From NCBI GenBank assembly GCA_009801015.1, contig VHZZ01006203.1, forward strand, positions 10,944 through 37,264: a stretch of 26,321 nucleotides of DNA. The letters are read 5' to 3'. The notes beneath the pieces were generated by a model. That model had not been told where the DNA came from. It ran no database searches and worked only from the letters and a program-made list of their open reading frames with translations. Positions 1 to 9,761 of this stretch are shown piece by piece. Every line of letters starts with the position of its first letter. The stretch's first letter is position 1. The translations under genes were made by a program, and so were the position numbers. This DNA comes from Silene noctiflora. Taxonomy: Eukaryota > Streptophyta > Magnoliopsida > Caryophyllales > Caryophyllaceae.

Positions 1-369
1 GAGCTGACTGAACCTGATAAACGAGGCTTATGTAAAGTGCGTGGAGACCGAGCTGGCCCATACTGTGAGATGATGCAGGCCGAGATATGCACCCACATTT
101 CTCAAATGTTTGCAATTTTCCGAGCCACGTCACTGGTAAAACATTCATCATGTCAATATCTATCCCTGAAACCTGCCCAAGAAACCACGGCGAGTTTTCT
201 GTTTGACACCCTCTTCGAGCGTCCCATAGCACCAAACCTGAAGCTAATCTACCAAAACAATGCAAGTAATAAATGTACAATTATGTCCTCCAAGATTCAG
301 AAAAAAGTTCTTGTTATGCGTTTGCCAAGCGTAAATGGGAAGGGATCCAAAACTTCAAGGATAAAATAG
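1..369 (+). CDS. ACR-like ACT-domain gene copy A, last exon only (5' partial)
   Basis: This is the last exon of a plant ACR-like (ACT-domain repeat) gene; the upstream exons lie outside the window. It reads in frame from base 1 to the TAG at 367-369. The opening stretch ELTEPDKRGLCKVRG and then AEICTHISQMFAIF match the start and middle strand of the second ACT domain of plant ACR proteins, whose register is ELxGTDRxGLLSEV...AEIWTHN. After FAIF the frame departs from the family (see findings) and runs about 80 residues to the ending VNGKGSKTSRIK, which is nearly the same in all four copies of this window. The exon is intact here, but nothing can be said about the rest of the gene. The family binds amino acids or senses nutrients; that role is inferred for this copy. 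Confidence 0.6.
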   Translation, partial: ELTEPDKRGLCKVRGDRAGPYCEMMQAEICTHISQMFAIFRATSLVKHSSCQYLSLKPAQETTASFLFDTLFERPIAPNLKLIYQNNASNKCTIMSSKIQKKVLVMRLPSVNGKGSKTSRIK

Positions 370-449
370 AGGTGGTCATGGTGACTGCTATATATATATA
401 ACTAATTACTGATTGATGTAGTTAGTTCGTTTAAATGGGAGAAGATATA

Positions 450-638
450 CCCTCTTCTATTCTATATTTTCTTCCTTATTTCCTTATTCGGTTATTTGAG
501 TTTTTTTCCCTGTTTTTTTAGGATAATTTGTATCTCCCAAATTCAATGACATGTGGGGTAGTGTGTTTTGTGTAGTCCAAATTTACTTTTTTATTTATGC
601 AAAAAGGAAAGAGCAAGAAAATATAGAATATGAGGGAG
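450..638. mobile_element. Stowaway-like MITE in the 3' flank of copy A
   Basis: The element is 189 bp and bounded by TA at 448-449 and 639-640. Its ends are inverted repeats: CCCTCTTCTATTCTATATTT on the left, and AAATATAGAATATGAGGGAG on the right. It resembles the element at 6804-7000 in the opposite orientation. The 3' flank of copy B runs from GAGAAGATA directly into the following sequence without it, which supports an insertion. TA target duplication with CTCCCTC-type ends is typical of Stowaway (Tc1/mariner) MITEs. Confidence 0.75.
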
Positions 639-640
639 TA

Positions 641-1393
641 TCTAATTATGCAAATATTAGTTATGTGTAATGCAGTGCATATGTGAAATTTGAATTGGCC
701 AAGTTTTACAAGTGCTTCCATATATAATTGAAAAAACAGAATTCGAGCTAAATCCTATAATTTAGGAAGTTTAAACTGTTTAAAAGAAGTTTAAAACTAA
801 AAAACTCATACTCTTTAAAACAAAGCTAAAAAACTTTGTTATCGGTCAATAAACTGACATTACAGGAAGGAAGTTTTTTTAAAGCATTGTGATTGGTTGA
901 CATGATTTTAAGGAAAAAGTAGATTAATGGTTGAGCCACTTGAAAAGAAAAATAAATTTGTTGTGCGACGGTAAAATGATAGACCACTTTGTATTTTTTG
1001 CGGTTTTGAGATTTGCCATTCATTTAGTTGGTTATTTCTTACTTTTTATATATCATTCCATTTTATAAAATATTTTAAATAGTCAATTCAAATAGCAAAA
1101 TAACATCAAAAAGTTATTCATTTGAATTATGAAGATAATATTCCACTACTCCGTACTAGCTATCTAAATCATTACTTCACTCGATCAGGCCCCGACAATT
1201 CACTTTGAATCAGGCAGTAATAACCAGTGGTCCTACCATTGCCGAAGGATGAAGATTTCGAAGTTTTTAGTTAAAATTCCTAAAAAATTTCTTGACCTTA
1301 TACTAAATTAATTTATCTCTGCTTAAATTTTTTTGCCGACTAACCTCAAATCCCGATTCCATCATTGGTTTTAATTTGCCAAAGTCAACATAT
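641..1393. other. intergenic, no gene seen
   Basis: This AT-rich spacer lies between copies A and B. Its first part (about 640-720) is the duplicated 3' flank seen after the other copies. From about 1140 it resembles the sequence upstream of copy D, including a shared TTCCACTACTCCGTA. The short reading frames on the minus strand here have no recognisable protein features. Confidence 0.6.
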
Positions 1394-1435
1394 AAATGTT
1401 TAAAAGTCGGCAACAGACATTTCAAAGGATATTAC
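1394..1435 (+). promoter_or_regulatory. conserved upstream block of copy B
   Basis: A block starting AAATGTTTAAAAG and ending about GGATATTAC recurs upstream of copies C (9435-9476) and D (11519-11560). AAATGT and ACATTT form a short inverted repeat around its centre. It is preceded by TTTGCCAAAGTC in the same order as at copy D. It may be a promoter or 5' UTR element of the ACR-like family. The only evidence is conservation between paralogues. Confidence 0.4.
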
Positions 1436-1493
1436 AATTTCTATCCGTAAATGTTTGCCAAAGTCAACGTAAATGTTTATTTCCTTTTTTCTA

Positions 1494-1665
1494 CTCCCTC
1501 AGTACCGGTTAATTGTTGTCTTTTGGAATTGACACAAAAACCAAGGAAAGGGAAGACCGCCTATTATAAGATGAGAAGTGTACCAAATTAAGTGTGAATG
1601 ATCAAGTTACTCATCAAATGCAATCCTAAAATAGAAAGGACAACAAATGATTGGGACGGATGGAG
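1494..1665. mobile_element. Stowaway-like MITE upstream of copy B
   Basis: The 172-bp element is flanked by TA at 1492-1493 and 1666-1667. The left end CTCCCTCAGTACCGGTTAAT and the right end ATGATTGGGACGGATGGAG are imperfect inverted repeats, with TTGTTGTC and GACAACAA just inside. It is the same family as 9926-10134. It contains no coding capacity. Confidence 0.85.
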
Positions 1666-2549
1666 TAGCTGTTAATAAGTCCTCATTTGGTATTGAACTC
1701 GTATCCTCATTTGGTTAATAAGTCCTTAAAGTCCTTGAGGAAAGTTGCTTATATGGAAATAGCTTCAAGTGATCTTGAGTGGGATTTAATTCGGAAATTC
1801 TTTGGAAGGGTGACCTTACCAAGGTAATCCGTTTTTTTTTTTTTTTTTTTTTAACGGTTGAGAATAACAGTAATTGATAAATTGTTTGTTATTTACAGAC
1901 TTCGTGTTGACAATGGTTCCTGTGAACTTACTATAATCAACATTGAGGTAATTTGTAATATTTGACCCGTTTTATTATTCACAAATACTTGTTTAAAACG
2001 GTTTTACACAAAATTATCGTAAAATTGGATTATTTTATAACCACTTTTATCTACTAATAAAATTGTAACAAGATTCGTTTGACAACTAAATTACACAAGA
2101 CTAACACTTTATGACTTTATCATTAAAAGGGAGGTAAGAATGACTAGCTGTATTTTTTTGGCAGTATAATATTTTTATCTTCTTTTAATCCAAGGGGTAA
2201 GTCGGGTAACATATATTTTTTGTGGTAGTATAATAGGAGTACTTTTAGTTGCAACATATGGGTAAATTGCGTACATTTACTCCTATTTATGCGGTGACGG
2301 AGGGTTAAATCCATATTTGTGCTGTGTCTGTTGATGTAATCATGGGCATAGAGATATTGACACAAGGGTCTTGGTCGGAATTTGGCTAGTGTATGTTACG
2401 ATATGATAATACTCGGTATAATTAAAGGTTTGACATAATTCGTTGATAAAGAAATATGAATAGATCTTTCTTATTTAGATGGAGAGTTCTAACAACCATG
2501 GAATACTTCGACAAGTTGTCGGACTTCTCTCTGAAATGAACATTGGCAT

Positions 2550-4400
2550 TTTTTTAAGAAAAAGAAGTCGCAAATAGATATTTTTTTAAAAAATAAATAA
2601 ATATTTTAGCCCTTTTCCTAGAAAAAAGGCCTTAAATAACTACTTTAATTAATAAAAAAATTACAATTCCTAATCCATGATTTAAATATACTCAAAATAT
2701 GAATTTACACAAATACATCAGAGTGCAATCTATATACACATAGATTGATAAAAATTCATACATAAAAATTGCAATTCATAATTCATGTAATACTATACAA
2801 TTCTCCGCAGCAAGATGGGCCTCTCTGGCTGGTATCTACATAATATAAAAGATGAGTCATTTTGAGCATTCTTATTGGTTCCTATATTTTAGGTGATGGA
2901 AAACTTATTTGAGGGGAAGGAACACCACTTTCTATATGAGGGATTTAATTAATATCTTTGGTTGTGCATTTCATTGTGCATGAGCATAATAAAACTATAC
3001 ATTATAAATTATACAATTATACATTCCAGTGATAACATCGATAGACATTGGAAAAAAATTAAGAAAAAGGAAAGCAGTTTTAATCAAAGACTCAATGAAA
3101 GCATATTGCATTGTTAATTACGAGTATTATAATGCATAGTCGGAGTAGTAGGATTTAATTAACACCCAATGAGAATTATTTTGTACTTATATGAACGCCG
3201 GATCCAAAGAAAAAAAATAAAAGGGTAATTATTAGCATTTTTCTTGGTGACGTAAAATTTGTTAAATCAAATTGTCAAAATGTTCCTTAAAATAATCTGA
3301 TCATTAATCAAACAAAAAATTTCAATTATTAATCAAAATTAAACAAGTTNGAAATACCACATCAAAATGTAGTTTTTTTTTCTTTTTGTGAAGTAAAATA
3401 AAAAAAATTCAAACTTGACTTGCCACAAATAAATTATTTACAAATGTTCTAGATTACTAATATTTTTGGATAAAACTTACACAACACCTATACTCAAAAA
3501 AATTGTAAAATTAATTCAAAAATTACTACTACTAACCAAAAATTAAGTCTATGCACATGCAAACACAGATTTTCCTTCTTTATATCAGATTATTGTACTT
3601 TTAAAACCGTTAACTAAATAATCTAAAAATTATATTTTAATAGGTTAATTCTTATAAATTTAATGTATACATAGTGCATCTTAATATTCATTTTCTTTAT
3701 TATCGAAAACTTTAAAAAGTAGGTCCGTGCAAAATTGCACTGATTTAAAACTAATAAAATTTAGAGTGTCTGGCATAAACATTTTGTGTGTATCAATTAT
3801 ATATAACAACATGTCAACATTGTACTATTTAATTGCGTTCTGTATTTACCAATGGACAATGATTAATGGTAAAATTTGTTTAAAAATCAAACCGTGCAAA
3901 ATTGTNTGAATATCGTACGGAGTAATTTTTTAACAACTCGTGCATTTTCGAGTTTTTGTAACGTTTTGGATTTACTTATATATTTTGTAACAATTTGGCA
4001 TATGATGGTGCTGATTAGTAACTTAAATTATGTGTACCCAAATTTTTAATTGTAGACTTTTTTTTTGTCACAATATTGAACATTTAATCACAATTATTTA
4101 TATGCTAATGTATCCACTGATAACACCTATTATTACAACCGTGCATTTTTTGCACGGGTTTAACACTAGTTCTGTTTGTAAAGCCTGTAATGTAGTTGGT
4201 TAAATAGGTAGCTGATATCCGATAAAATGATATTAAAACACATGATTTATTATTAAGAGTAATTAATATAGTAAATTAACGGGTACAAAAGGAACATAAA
4301 TTAAAAACATGTATTTTTTTTTCGAAAAAAGTTATCGTATAAAATTATTCCCAAAAAATCTGTCCACATGTCCTTAACTTCGTCGTGATATTTCCAATGA
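2550..4400. mobile_element. foreign insertion that breaks exon 3 of copy B
   Basis: Compared with copy D, the end of exon 3 and the start of intron 3 (about 100 bp) are replaced here by about 1.85 kb. Part of this is the Helitron at 2835-4170. The remainder (about 2550-2834 and 4171-4400) is AT-rich DNA without recognised termini or coding sequence. The outer limits are approximate, set by where similarity to copy D stops (after GAAATGAACATT) and resumes (at GACAACTTGTTTA). Confidence 0.55.
2835..4170 (+). mobile_element. non-autonomous Helitron (1336 bp)
   Basis: The 3' end shows both Helitron hallmarks. A hairpin (CCGTGCA 4139-4145, loop TTTTT, TGCACGG 4151-4157) is followed after a short spacer by CTAGT (4166-4170), which fits the CTRRT terminus. 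The proposed 5' end TCTACATAATATAAAAG starts with TC and resembles plant Helitron 5' ends. The flanks are A (2834) and T (4171), as expected for insertion between A and T without target duplication. There are no inverted repeats and no Rep/helicase coding sequence, so it would depend on an autonomous partner. The 3' end is firm; the 5' end is a best guess. Confidence 0.75.
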
Positions 4401-4605
4401 CAACTTGTTTAGCTATTTATGATGCTATCTACTAATTTTAACCTTTTCAACAGTTTTGAATGTGACTCTTTCTTATGGGAACAAGATTACACGTGAAAAG
4501 GCCATTGATTATATTAAGAAGGTAAATCTTATACTCTGCTGCTTATTTAATACGAACTTACGAAGTACTATAATTAAGTTACATTCTCAATTAATCTAAT
4601 TTGTG

Positions 4606-4947
4606 CTGTTTGGCTAAATTTTAAAAGTGTTTTTCTAAATGAAAAATAAGTAGTTTGACCAAACATTATAGATTAAAGAGTTTTAAAACTACTTTTAAAA
4701 AGTCGAAAACTGATTATTCACCCCCAAAAGTAGAAGTAGGTATTTGCTACTTCTACCACTACTTTTCACATAAAGAGCCAAAAAAACAAAAAAAATCTGG
4801 ATAAAAGTAATTAGGCCAAACACATAAATTTTATAAGAAACTGCTTTTACAAAAGTACAGCAAAACATTCAAAATTTTCCAAAAAGTAAGTTATGAATAA
4901 ACCCCTTCTAAAAAGTAAATACTATTTTAGACAAGTAAGGCCAAACA
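4606..4947. mobile_element. MITE with TGTTTGGC/GCCAAACA ends in intron 4 of copy B
   Basis: Inverted ends CTGTTTGGC and GCCAAACAA lie about 340 bp apart. The intron 4 sequence of copy D runs from TCTAATTTGT straight into TTCTCCGAC, while copy B has this block between the matching sequences, so copy D serves as the empty site. A degenerate 8-bp direct repeat (TAATTTGT / AAATTTTT) is possible and would fit hAT-type MITEs. Exact ends are uncertain by a few bases. Confidence 0.6.
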
Positions 4948-5405
4948 ACAAATTTTTCTCAAGTCCTTTATAAGATACTTTTACAATATAGAAAATTGTT
5001 TGCATTTATCATTTATGTGACATAATTTTATGTTGGAACTTATGGAGTATTTTATCGGATTTTCTAACATGTATTCATGGGAAAATGTTAATAACCTAAT
5101 TATGGTAAGATTGTTGAAAATATCTCATCACAAATTAGAGTTGAAATTAATATATAACATAATTAGTGAAATAATCTTGAAATTTTTTCCTTACTTAGGT
5201 AATTAATATGTGCCCTAAAGACACATGTTAAAAAAACCTTATCTAATACTCTGCATTAATAATTACTCCGCATTAATGGTTATATTTTTGTTGATGATAT
5301 CATTGTAAAATATCTTGATGAATAGAAATTCATCCTATTTAATCGGTTGAAAAGCTCTTATTTTATAGGTTTTCCCACATGTGGGTGCTAACATTGATAA
5401 AATAT

Positions 5406-5720
5406 TTAGAGCTTGTTTGGTTCATGTGGAAAGTAAATTTATGTAGGAAGATAAAATTCACATGAATTTATTTCCTAAATGAAATTCATGGAAAGTAGCT
5501 AAAATATGTTTGGTTGCCTATTAGGGATGTGGGAAGTTGAACTCACCAAGGGGAAAGGCCGGAGAGCGGGTAAACAACTTCCCACATGAGGTGTGAAGTG
5601 TAATTCATGGAGGAACATAAGTTCCTCTATTTTGGGCAACCAAACAAATTTACAAAATGATAATTTAGGGATTTTCAACTTCCCATGAATTATAGGGGCA
5701 ACCAAACAACTTCTTAGAGC
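5406..5720. mobile_element. probable MITE with TTGTTTGGTT/AACCAAACAA ends
   Basis: TTGTTTGGTT (5413-5422) and AACCAAACAA (5700-5709) are perfect inverted repeats. A second nested pair, GTTTGGTTGCC (5508-5518) and GGCAACCAAAC (5635-5645), lies inside. TTAGAGC occurs as a direct repeat at 5406-5412 and 5714-5720, which may be a target duplication. It has no coding capacity; the short minus-strand reading frame at 5499-5705 is a by-product. Confidence 0.55.
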
Positions 5721-5731
5721 ATGTACATTGA

Positions 5732-6414
5732 AGAATATGTTACCATCCTCTTATTTCTCCAATTTCCTTCTATTTTTTTGACACATCACCCTCTCTTTCA
5801 TCCAACTCATATTCCATATCTTCATCCTCCTCCTTCTCTTATTCTATTTTTTTTTCCCACATCAAAGAAGACCCTCTCTACTTCCTCTATCATATTTTAA
5901 TTGTTTTTTCTATTGAAAATCAAATAAAATAATATCCATTATTTTTATTGGAGTTTTGGCACAAAGGTCTAGGTTTAATTCCTCTAAAAATAGAGGAAGT
6001 CTTCCTCTTCCTCCTTTAAAGAGGATGTTCAATATTAGTTCTACATTGAAGACGACATCCTCTTAGCACCCTCTTTCATCTAAAAAAATGGTCAATCATC
6101 TTCAATATGGATGCTTTGAAATGTGGAACTAATATTGAACATCCTATTTGAATGAGGAAGTACAGCATAGGCCCTTGTGCCCACTTTCTTCAATCTACTA
6201 TAAAAAAATTGTATATGGAGATTACTTTATTTGATTTTTAATAAAAAAAATAATTAAAATATGAAAGAGAAAGTAGAGAGGATCATTTTTGATGTGGAAA
6301 AAAAATAGAAGGGGAGGAGGAGGAGGAGGAGGGGGATAGAGATAGTGGAAAATGAGTTGGATGAAAAAAATAGGTGATGTGTCAAAAAGATAGAAGGATG
6401 TTAACATACTCTTC
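5732..6414. repeat. long imperfect palindrome (foldback element) of about 680 bp
   Basis: The two halves are inverted copies over nearly the whole length. Matching blocks include TTTTTGACACATCAC (about 5775) with GTGATGTGTCAAAAA (about 6374), CATCCAACTCAT with ATGAGTTGGATG, CCCACATCAAA with TTTGATGTGG, and near the centre GTTCAATATTAGTTCTACAT with ATGTGGAACTAATATTGAAC. The axis is near 6070. A pyrimidine-rich left arm and a (GGA)-rich right arm (6313-6335) result. It is probably a foldback-type DNA transposon derivative; no target duplication was identified with confidence. Confidence 0.75.
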
Positions 6415-6627
6415 TTGGTAAAACTAATAGAAAAGATAGTCGAAACCTGAAAATTAGGAATTGATAAGGTTACTGAAGAGGTAACCGATTTTGATAAAAC
6501 GTCGTAAAAGAAGTAAAAACGGAAAATAAAATAAAATCAGGCACCTGAAATCTCAAATGCTATTATAGGTAACATTTCATTTCATGAGACTATTTGCAAT
6601 ATACTTAGACATGGTTGTGCATTTGTG

Positions 6628-7487
6628 GATTTTTTTTTTTTGGCTAAATGAGATTCTTGGGCAAATTAATTTGGATTTTGAGGTTTGTTTCAAATTATTT
6701 GGGGTCAATGAGTTCACGTCATTGATTTTTTTTTTCCAATTTTAGGTAAAACCACCACTCACACTAGCGACTTGCCTTATTTCATTACATTTACAAAGTT
6801 ATACTCCCTCCTATTTTATATCTTCTTCCCCTTTCATTTTTCCACAAAAAATAAGAAAGTGGATTTAGACCACACAAAACCCATTACCCCAAATAACATT
6901 GAATTTGGACCACTGATATCATCCCAAAAAAGTAAATAGGGAAAAAAAAGCCGAATAACCGATTAAAGAAATAGGGAAGAAAATATAAAATAGGAGGAAG
7001 TATGCAATTCATGGACTATACCACCAGATGTATCAGTTGTACGGTGTAGAATATGAACTTTGTAATAAAGTATTCGAGTTTTATTTTAAAGAACATGAGT
7101 CTTATTAGAAAATATTTGGGGAGTATGTCGTATAACTAGAGAAAGAGGAAAGCCGACAGTTGTACCAACGGCTTCACCCCCTTTTATGCACATTGACAGG
7201 TATTTGTTTCATTACAAACATTAACATGGCTTATATGTCAAGGAGGGAAGCCGCTAGTTAGCCTAGCGGTTTCTCCGGTGTTTGATTTTCGATAATTTAG
7301 AAATTTTAGTTAGTTTAAATGACAAGAAAACGAGTAAAAAGCTGCTAGTTTAAGTGACGGGTTTACCTAAAATCAGGAAAAATAAAAATAAAAAATGCCG
7401 ACATGAACCCATTGGCTTTAAATAGTTTAAAATGAACCCAAAAACGTTAATTAGTTTGTCAAATAACCTCAATTAGCCAAAAAATTC
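6628..7487. mobile_element. MULE-type non-autonomous element with 9-bp target duplication
   Basis: GCATTTGTG is repeated directly at 6619-6627 and 7488-7496. The ends are long imperfect inverted repeats (roughly 130 bp each, about 6628-6770 and 7338-7487). They include TTGGCTAAATGAG with CTCAATTAGCCAA at the tips, and ATTTTAGGTAAA with TTTACCTAAAAT further in. Long terminal inverted repeats with a 9-bp duplication are typical of Mutator-like elements. Copy D shows the unoccupied site, where CATGGTTGTG runs into CGCCCTCTCACAC. The element carries no transposase and contains the Stowaway MITE at 6804-7000. CCGCTAG/CTAGCGG (7251-7269) forms a small internal hairpin. Confidence 0.8.
6804..7000. 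mobile_element. Stowaway-like MITE nested in the MULE-type element
   Basis: The 197-bp element is bounded by TA (6802-6803 and 7001-7002). The left end CTCCCTCCTATTTTATATCT and the right end AATATAAAATAGGAGGAAG are inverted repeats. It is related to 450-638 in the opposite orientation. Its place inside the MULE-type element makes it the younger insertion. Confidence 0.85.
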
Positions 7488-8130
7488 GCATTTGTGCCCT
7501 CTCACACAAAATTGCTTGCTCTTTCAATGTTCAGGGACTTGAGTCTATTACTGATGGTAACCCCTCTGTATATTGTTCTGTGGAAGAGTCTGAAAACGTG
7601 GCACATTTTGAAGCATATTGTTCAATTGAGCTGACTGAAACTGATAAACGAGGCTTATGTAAACTGCGTGGAGTGCGTGCAGCCCTAGCTGGTCCGAACT
7701 GTGAGATGAAGAAGGCTGAAATATGCACCCACATTTCTCAAATTTTCGCTATTTTCCGAGCCACATCGTTGGTAAAACAATCACCATGCCGACATCTATC
7801 CTGGAAATCTCCCCAAGAATCCACGCCGAGTTTTCTGTTTAAGACTCTGTTTGCGCGTTCCATACAACCAAACCTGAAGCTAATCTCCCAAAATGATACA
7901 AGTAATAAACGTACAATTATATCCTCGAAGATTCAGAAAAAAGTTCGTGTTATACGTTTTCCAAGCGTAAATGGGAAGGGATCGAAAACTTCAAGGATAA
8001 AGTAGAGATGGTTATGGTGACTGTTATATATACTGAATTACTGATTGATGAAGTTAATATTTTACCAGTTCCATTAATTTAGCTTGGAGAAGATACGTAA
8101 TCATGTAAATATTAATTCTATTATGTAGAG

Positions 8131-8678
8131 TTAGAGCTGTCAAACGGGTCGGGCGGGTCGGGTCATATGGGTTAGGTCAGATACGGGTCACGGGTCGGAA
8201 TACGGGTTAAGAAATAATTTCTAATGTTTTTTTTATTCTATTTTTTTAATTAAAAAAATAATTTTTATAAACGTAAAACATATTTAAAATTAATATTTTA
8301 ATCATATTCAACGTTTACATTAATTTTTTCAACGTTTACATTAATTATATTGACATAATTATTAAATTAAAGTTTTTTTAATAATTATTTATTATCAAGT
8401 ATTGTAAAAGTTATATAAAATTGACTTTTTTTTATGTTTATAATTTTTAATAATAAAAAAATAATTTTTTAGCATTTTTTTTCAAATATAGTATATAAAT
8501 ATTAATATTTTAATAAAAATCTTGATTTATCTTTAACCCAACGGGTCGACCCGTTTGGGTCGGGTCTCGACCCTAAAATAACGGATCATTTTGGGTTCGG
8601 TCAGGGTAAAAAAATCGGGTTTATAACCCTAAAAAAACGGGTCGAGCGAATCGCGTTTTCGGGTCGAGTCGAGAGGTA
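8131..8678. mobile_element. GGGTCG-rich element with 9-bp direct repeats, 3' of copy B
   Basis: TATGTAGAG occurs directly at 8122-8130 and 8679-8687 and bounds a 548-bp block. Both ends are rich in degenerate ACGGGTCGGGTC-like repeats, and the core is almost pure A/T. The 3' flanks of copies A, C and D continue from TTATG into TGCATAT-like sequence without the block, so it is an insertion. Inverted ends are weak (TTAGAGCTGTC against the complement of GAGTCGAGAGGTA). A MULE-type origin would fit the 9-bp duplication; the class is not settled. Confidence 0.65.
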
Positions 8679-8687
8679 TATGTAGAG

Positions 8688-9434
8688 TGCATATTCGTAT
8701 GTAAAAGTGGTATTGAAGTGCACATGTCAAATGCAATACGACTTGAGTTTTCACATTTTCACCCTAGCTAGAGGCAAGGGAAGCTTTGTTTTCTATGTTC
8801 CATTGAATTGTTTACGTTTTATTGTATCATATCATATAACTTTTTAATTTTTATCCATGAAATTACCCAACTACTAAAAAAAATACATAATTGAATCAAA
8901 ACTGAAGACATTCACCATATATATTTCAAATTATCTATTTCTTAATCCACTAAGCTAGAGTCGTTTGGTTGTATGTGTAGAAACTTGCAATGCCTACGAA
9001 GTAATACATCATATGATTTTAGAATCCATGTGAAGTAGAAAAGGACGCGGCACATCTCCACTTTACTAGGGATTGAAATTCCAATTAGAGTACTATATTT
9101 GGAGTTTTATAGCAAAAGATTTGAGCTTATATACATTTTACGAGTTTTATTGAAAAGAATCTGAGCACCTTTATAAGAAAATTTTAACTCAAAATATTAT
9201 ATTAACCTTCAAAAATAATACATATAAACTCAATAAAATTTTAATTTCAACACCTAAAAAATTTAAATGTAAATCAAAAATTTTAAAAGCTAAAAAAAAT
9301 TGCATATAGGCTCAACTAAATTTGTATTGGATATACGATGCTCATGTACATCTGGATGTATAATTCTATTTGTATTGAAATTCTCATGTCTTCATATGAC
9401 TCGTCAATTCACCTTGAATTTCCCAAAGTCTACA
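8688..9434. other. intergenic, no gene seen
   Basis: This AT-rich spacer lies between copies B and C. The first bases continue the duplicated 3' flank of copy B. The 89-residue reading frame at 9300-9569 overlaps the duplicated upstream block, has no protein features, and is treated as chance. Confidence 0.55.
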
Positions 9435-9476
9435 AAATGTTTAAAAGACGTCAACGAACATTTCAAAGGATACTAC
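9435..9476 (+). promoter_or_regulatory. conserved upstream block of copy C
   Basis: The block AAATGTTTAAAAGACGTCAA...AACATTTCAAAGGATACTAC matches the blocks upstream of copies B and D. AAATGTT and AACATTT are a perfect 7-bp inverted repeat. A second, weaker version (GGACAGCAACGAATATTTCAA) lies at about 9641. A promoter or UTR role is inferred only from its conservation. Confidence 0.4.
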
Positions 9477-9761
9477 CTGCGATATTCATATATATCTAGA
9501 TGTATAGTATTTATGTTTTCACATTTTTTGCTTGAATATTTATTTATTCATCATTTTTTTTTAAATTAAGTTTAAAACAACGTGGCCTTGATGTTTATTT
9601 TCGGAAGTCCTCTGTATTCCCGAACGTTGATAATTTCTCAAAGGACAGCAACGAATATTTCAAGACATTTCCGCAGTAGCCACCTCTCTGTTTACATCCT
9701 TTAATCTTTATACATTGCTGTTTATTCTACTCTATTGCTCATTCGGTTAATCAATAAGCTC

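Larger units (their letters stand above)
1753..8005 (+). pseudogene. ACR-like ACT-domain gene copy B, disrupted in exon 3
   Basis: Five exons can be placed by comparison with copy D. They are 1753-1823 (MEIASSDLEWDLIRKFFGR...), 1899-1947 (LRVDNGSCELTIINIE), 2479 to about 2549 (MESSNNHGILRQVVGLLSEM...), 4454-4521 (LNVTLSYGNKITREKAIDYI...) and 7535-8005 (GLESITDG... to the TAG). Exons 1, 2, 4 and 5 keep GT-AG sites and the same phases as copy D. Exon 3 loses homology after about 2549, reads into foreign DNA and meets a TAG in frame, so the first ACT domain cannot be completed. Homology resumes at about 4400, inside intron 3. Intron 1 has a run of 21 T (1832-1852). Intron 2 (1948-2478) holds nothing recognisable. 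Intron 4 is 3 kb and full of mobile elements. The last exon is open to the shared stop. I call it a pseudogene, although a transcript joining other exons cannot be excluded. Confidence 0.7.

Noticed and set aside
6222..6407. Minus-strand frame with a proline run
   Set aside because: It is produced by the GGA-rich right arm of the palindrome and has no start context or homologue that I recognise.
9300..9569. 89-codon + strand frame upstream of copy C
   Set aside because: It runs through the duplicated upstream block, is cysteine- and phenylalanine-rich from AT-rich DNA, and is not kept upstream of copies B or D.
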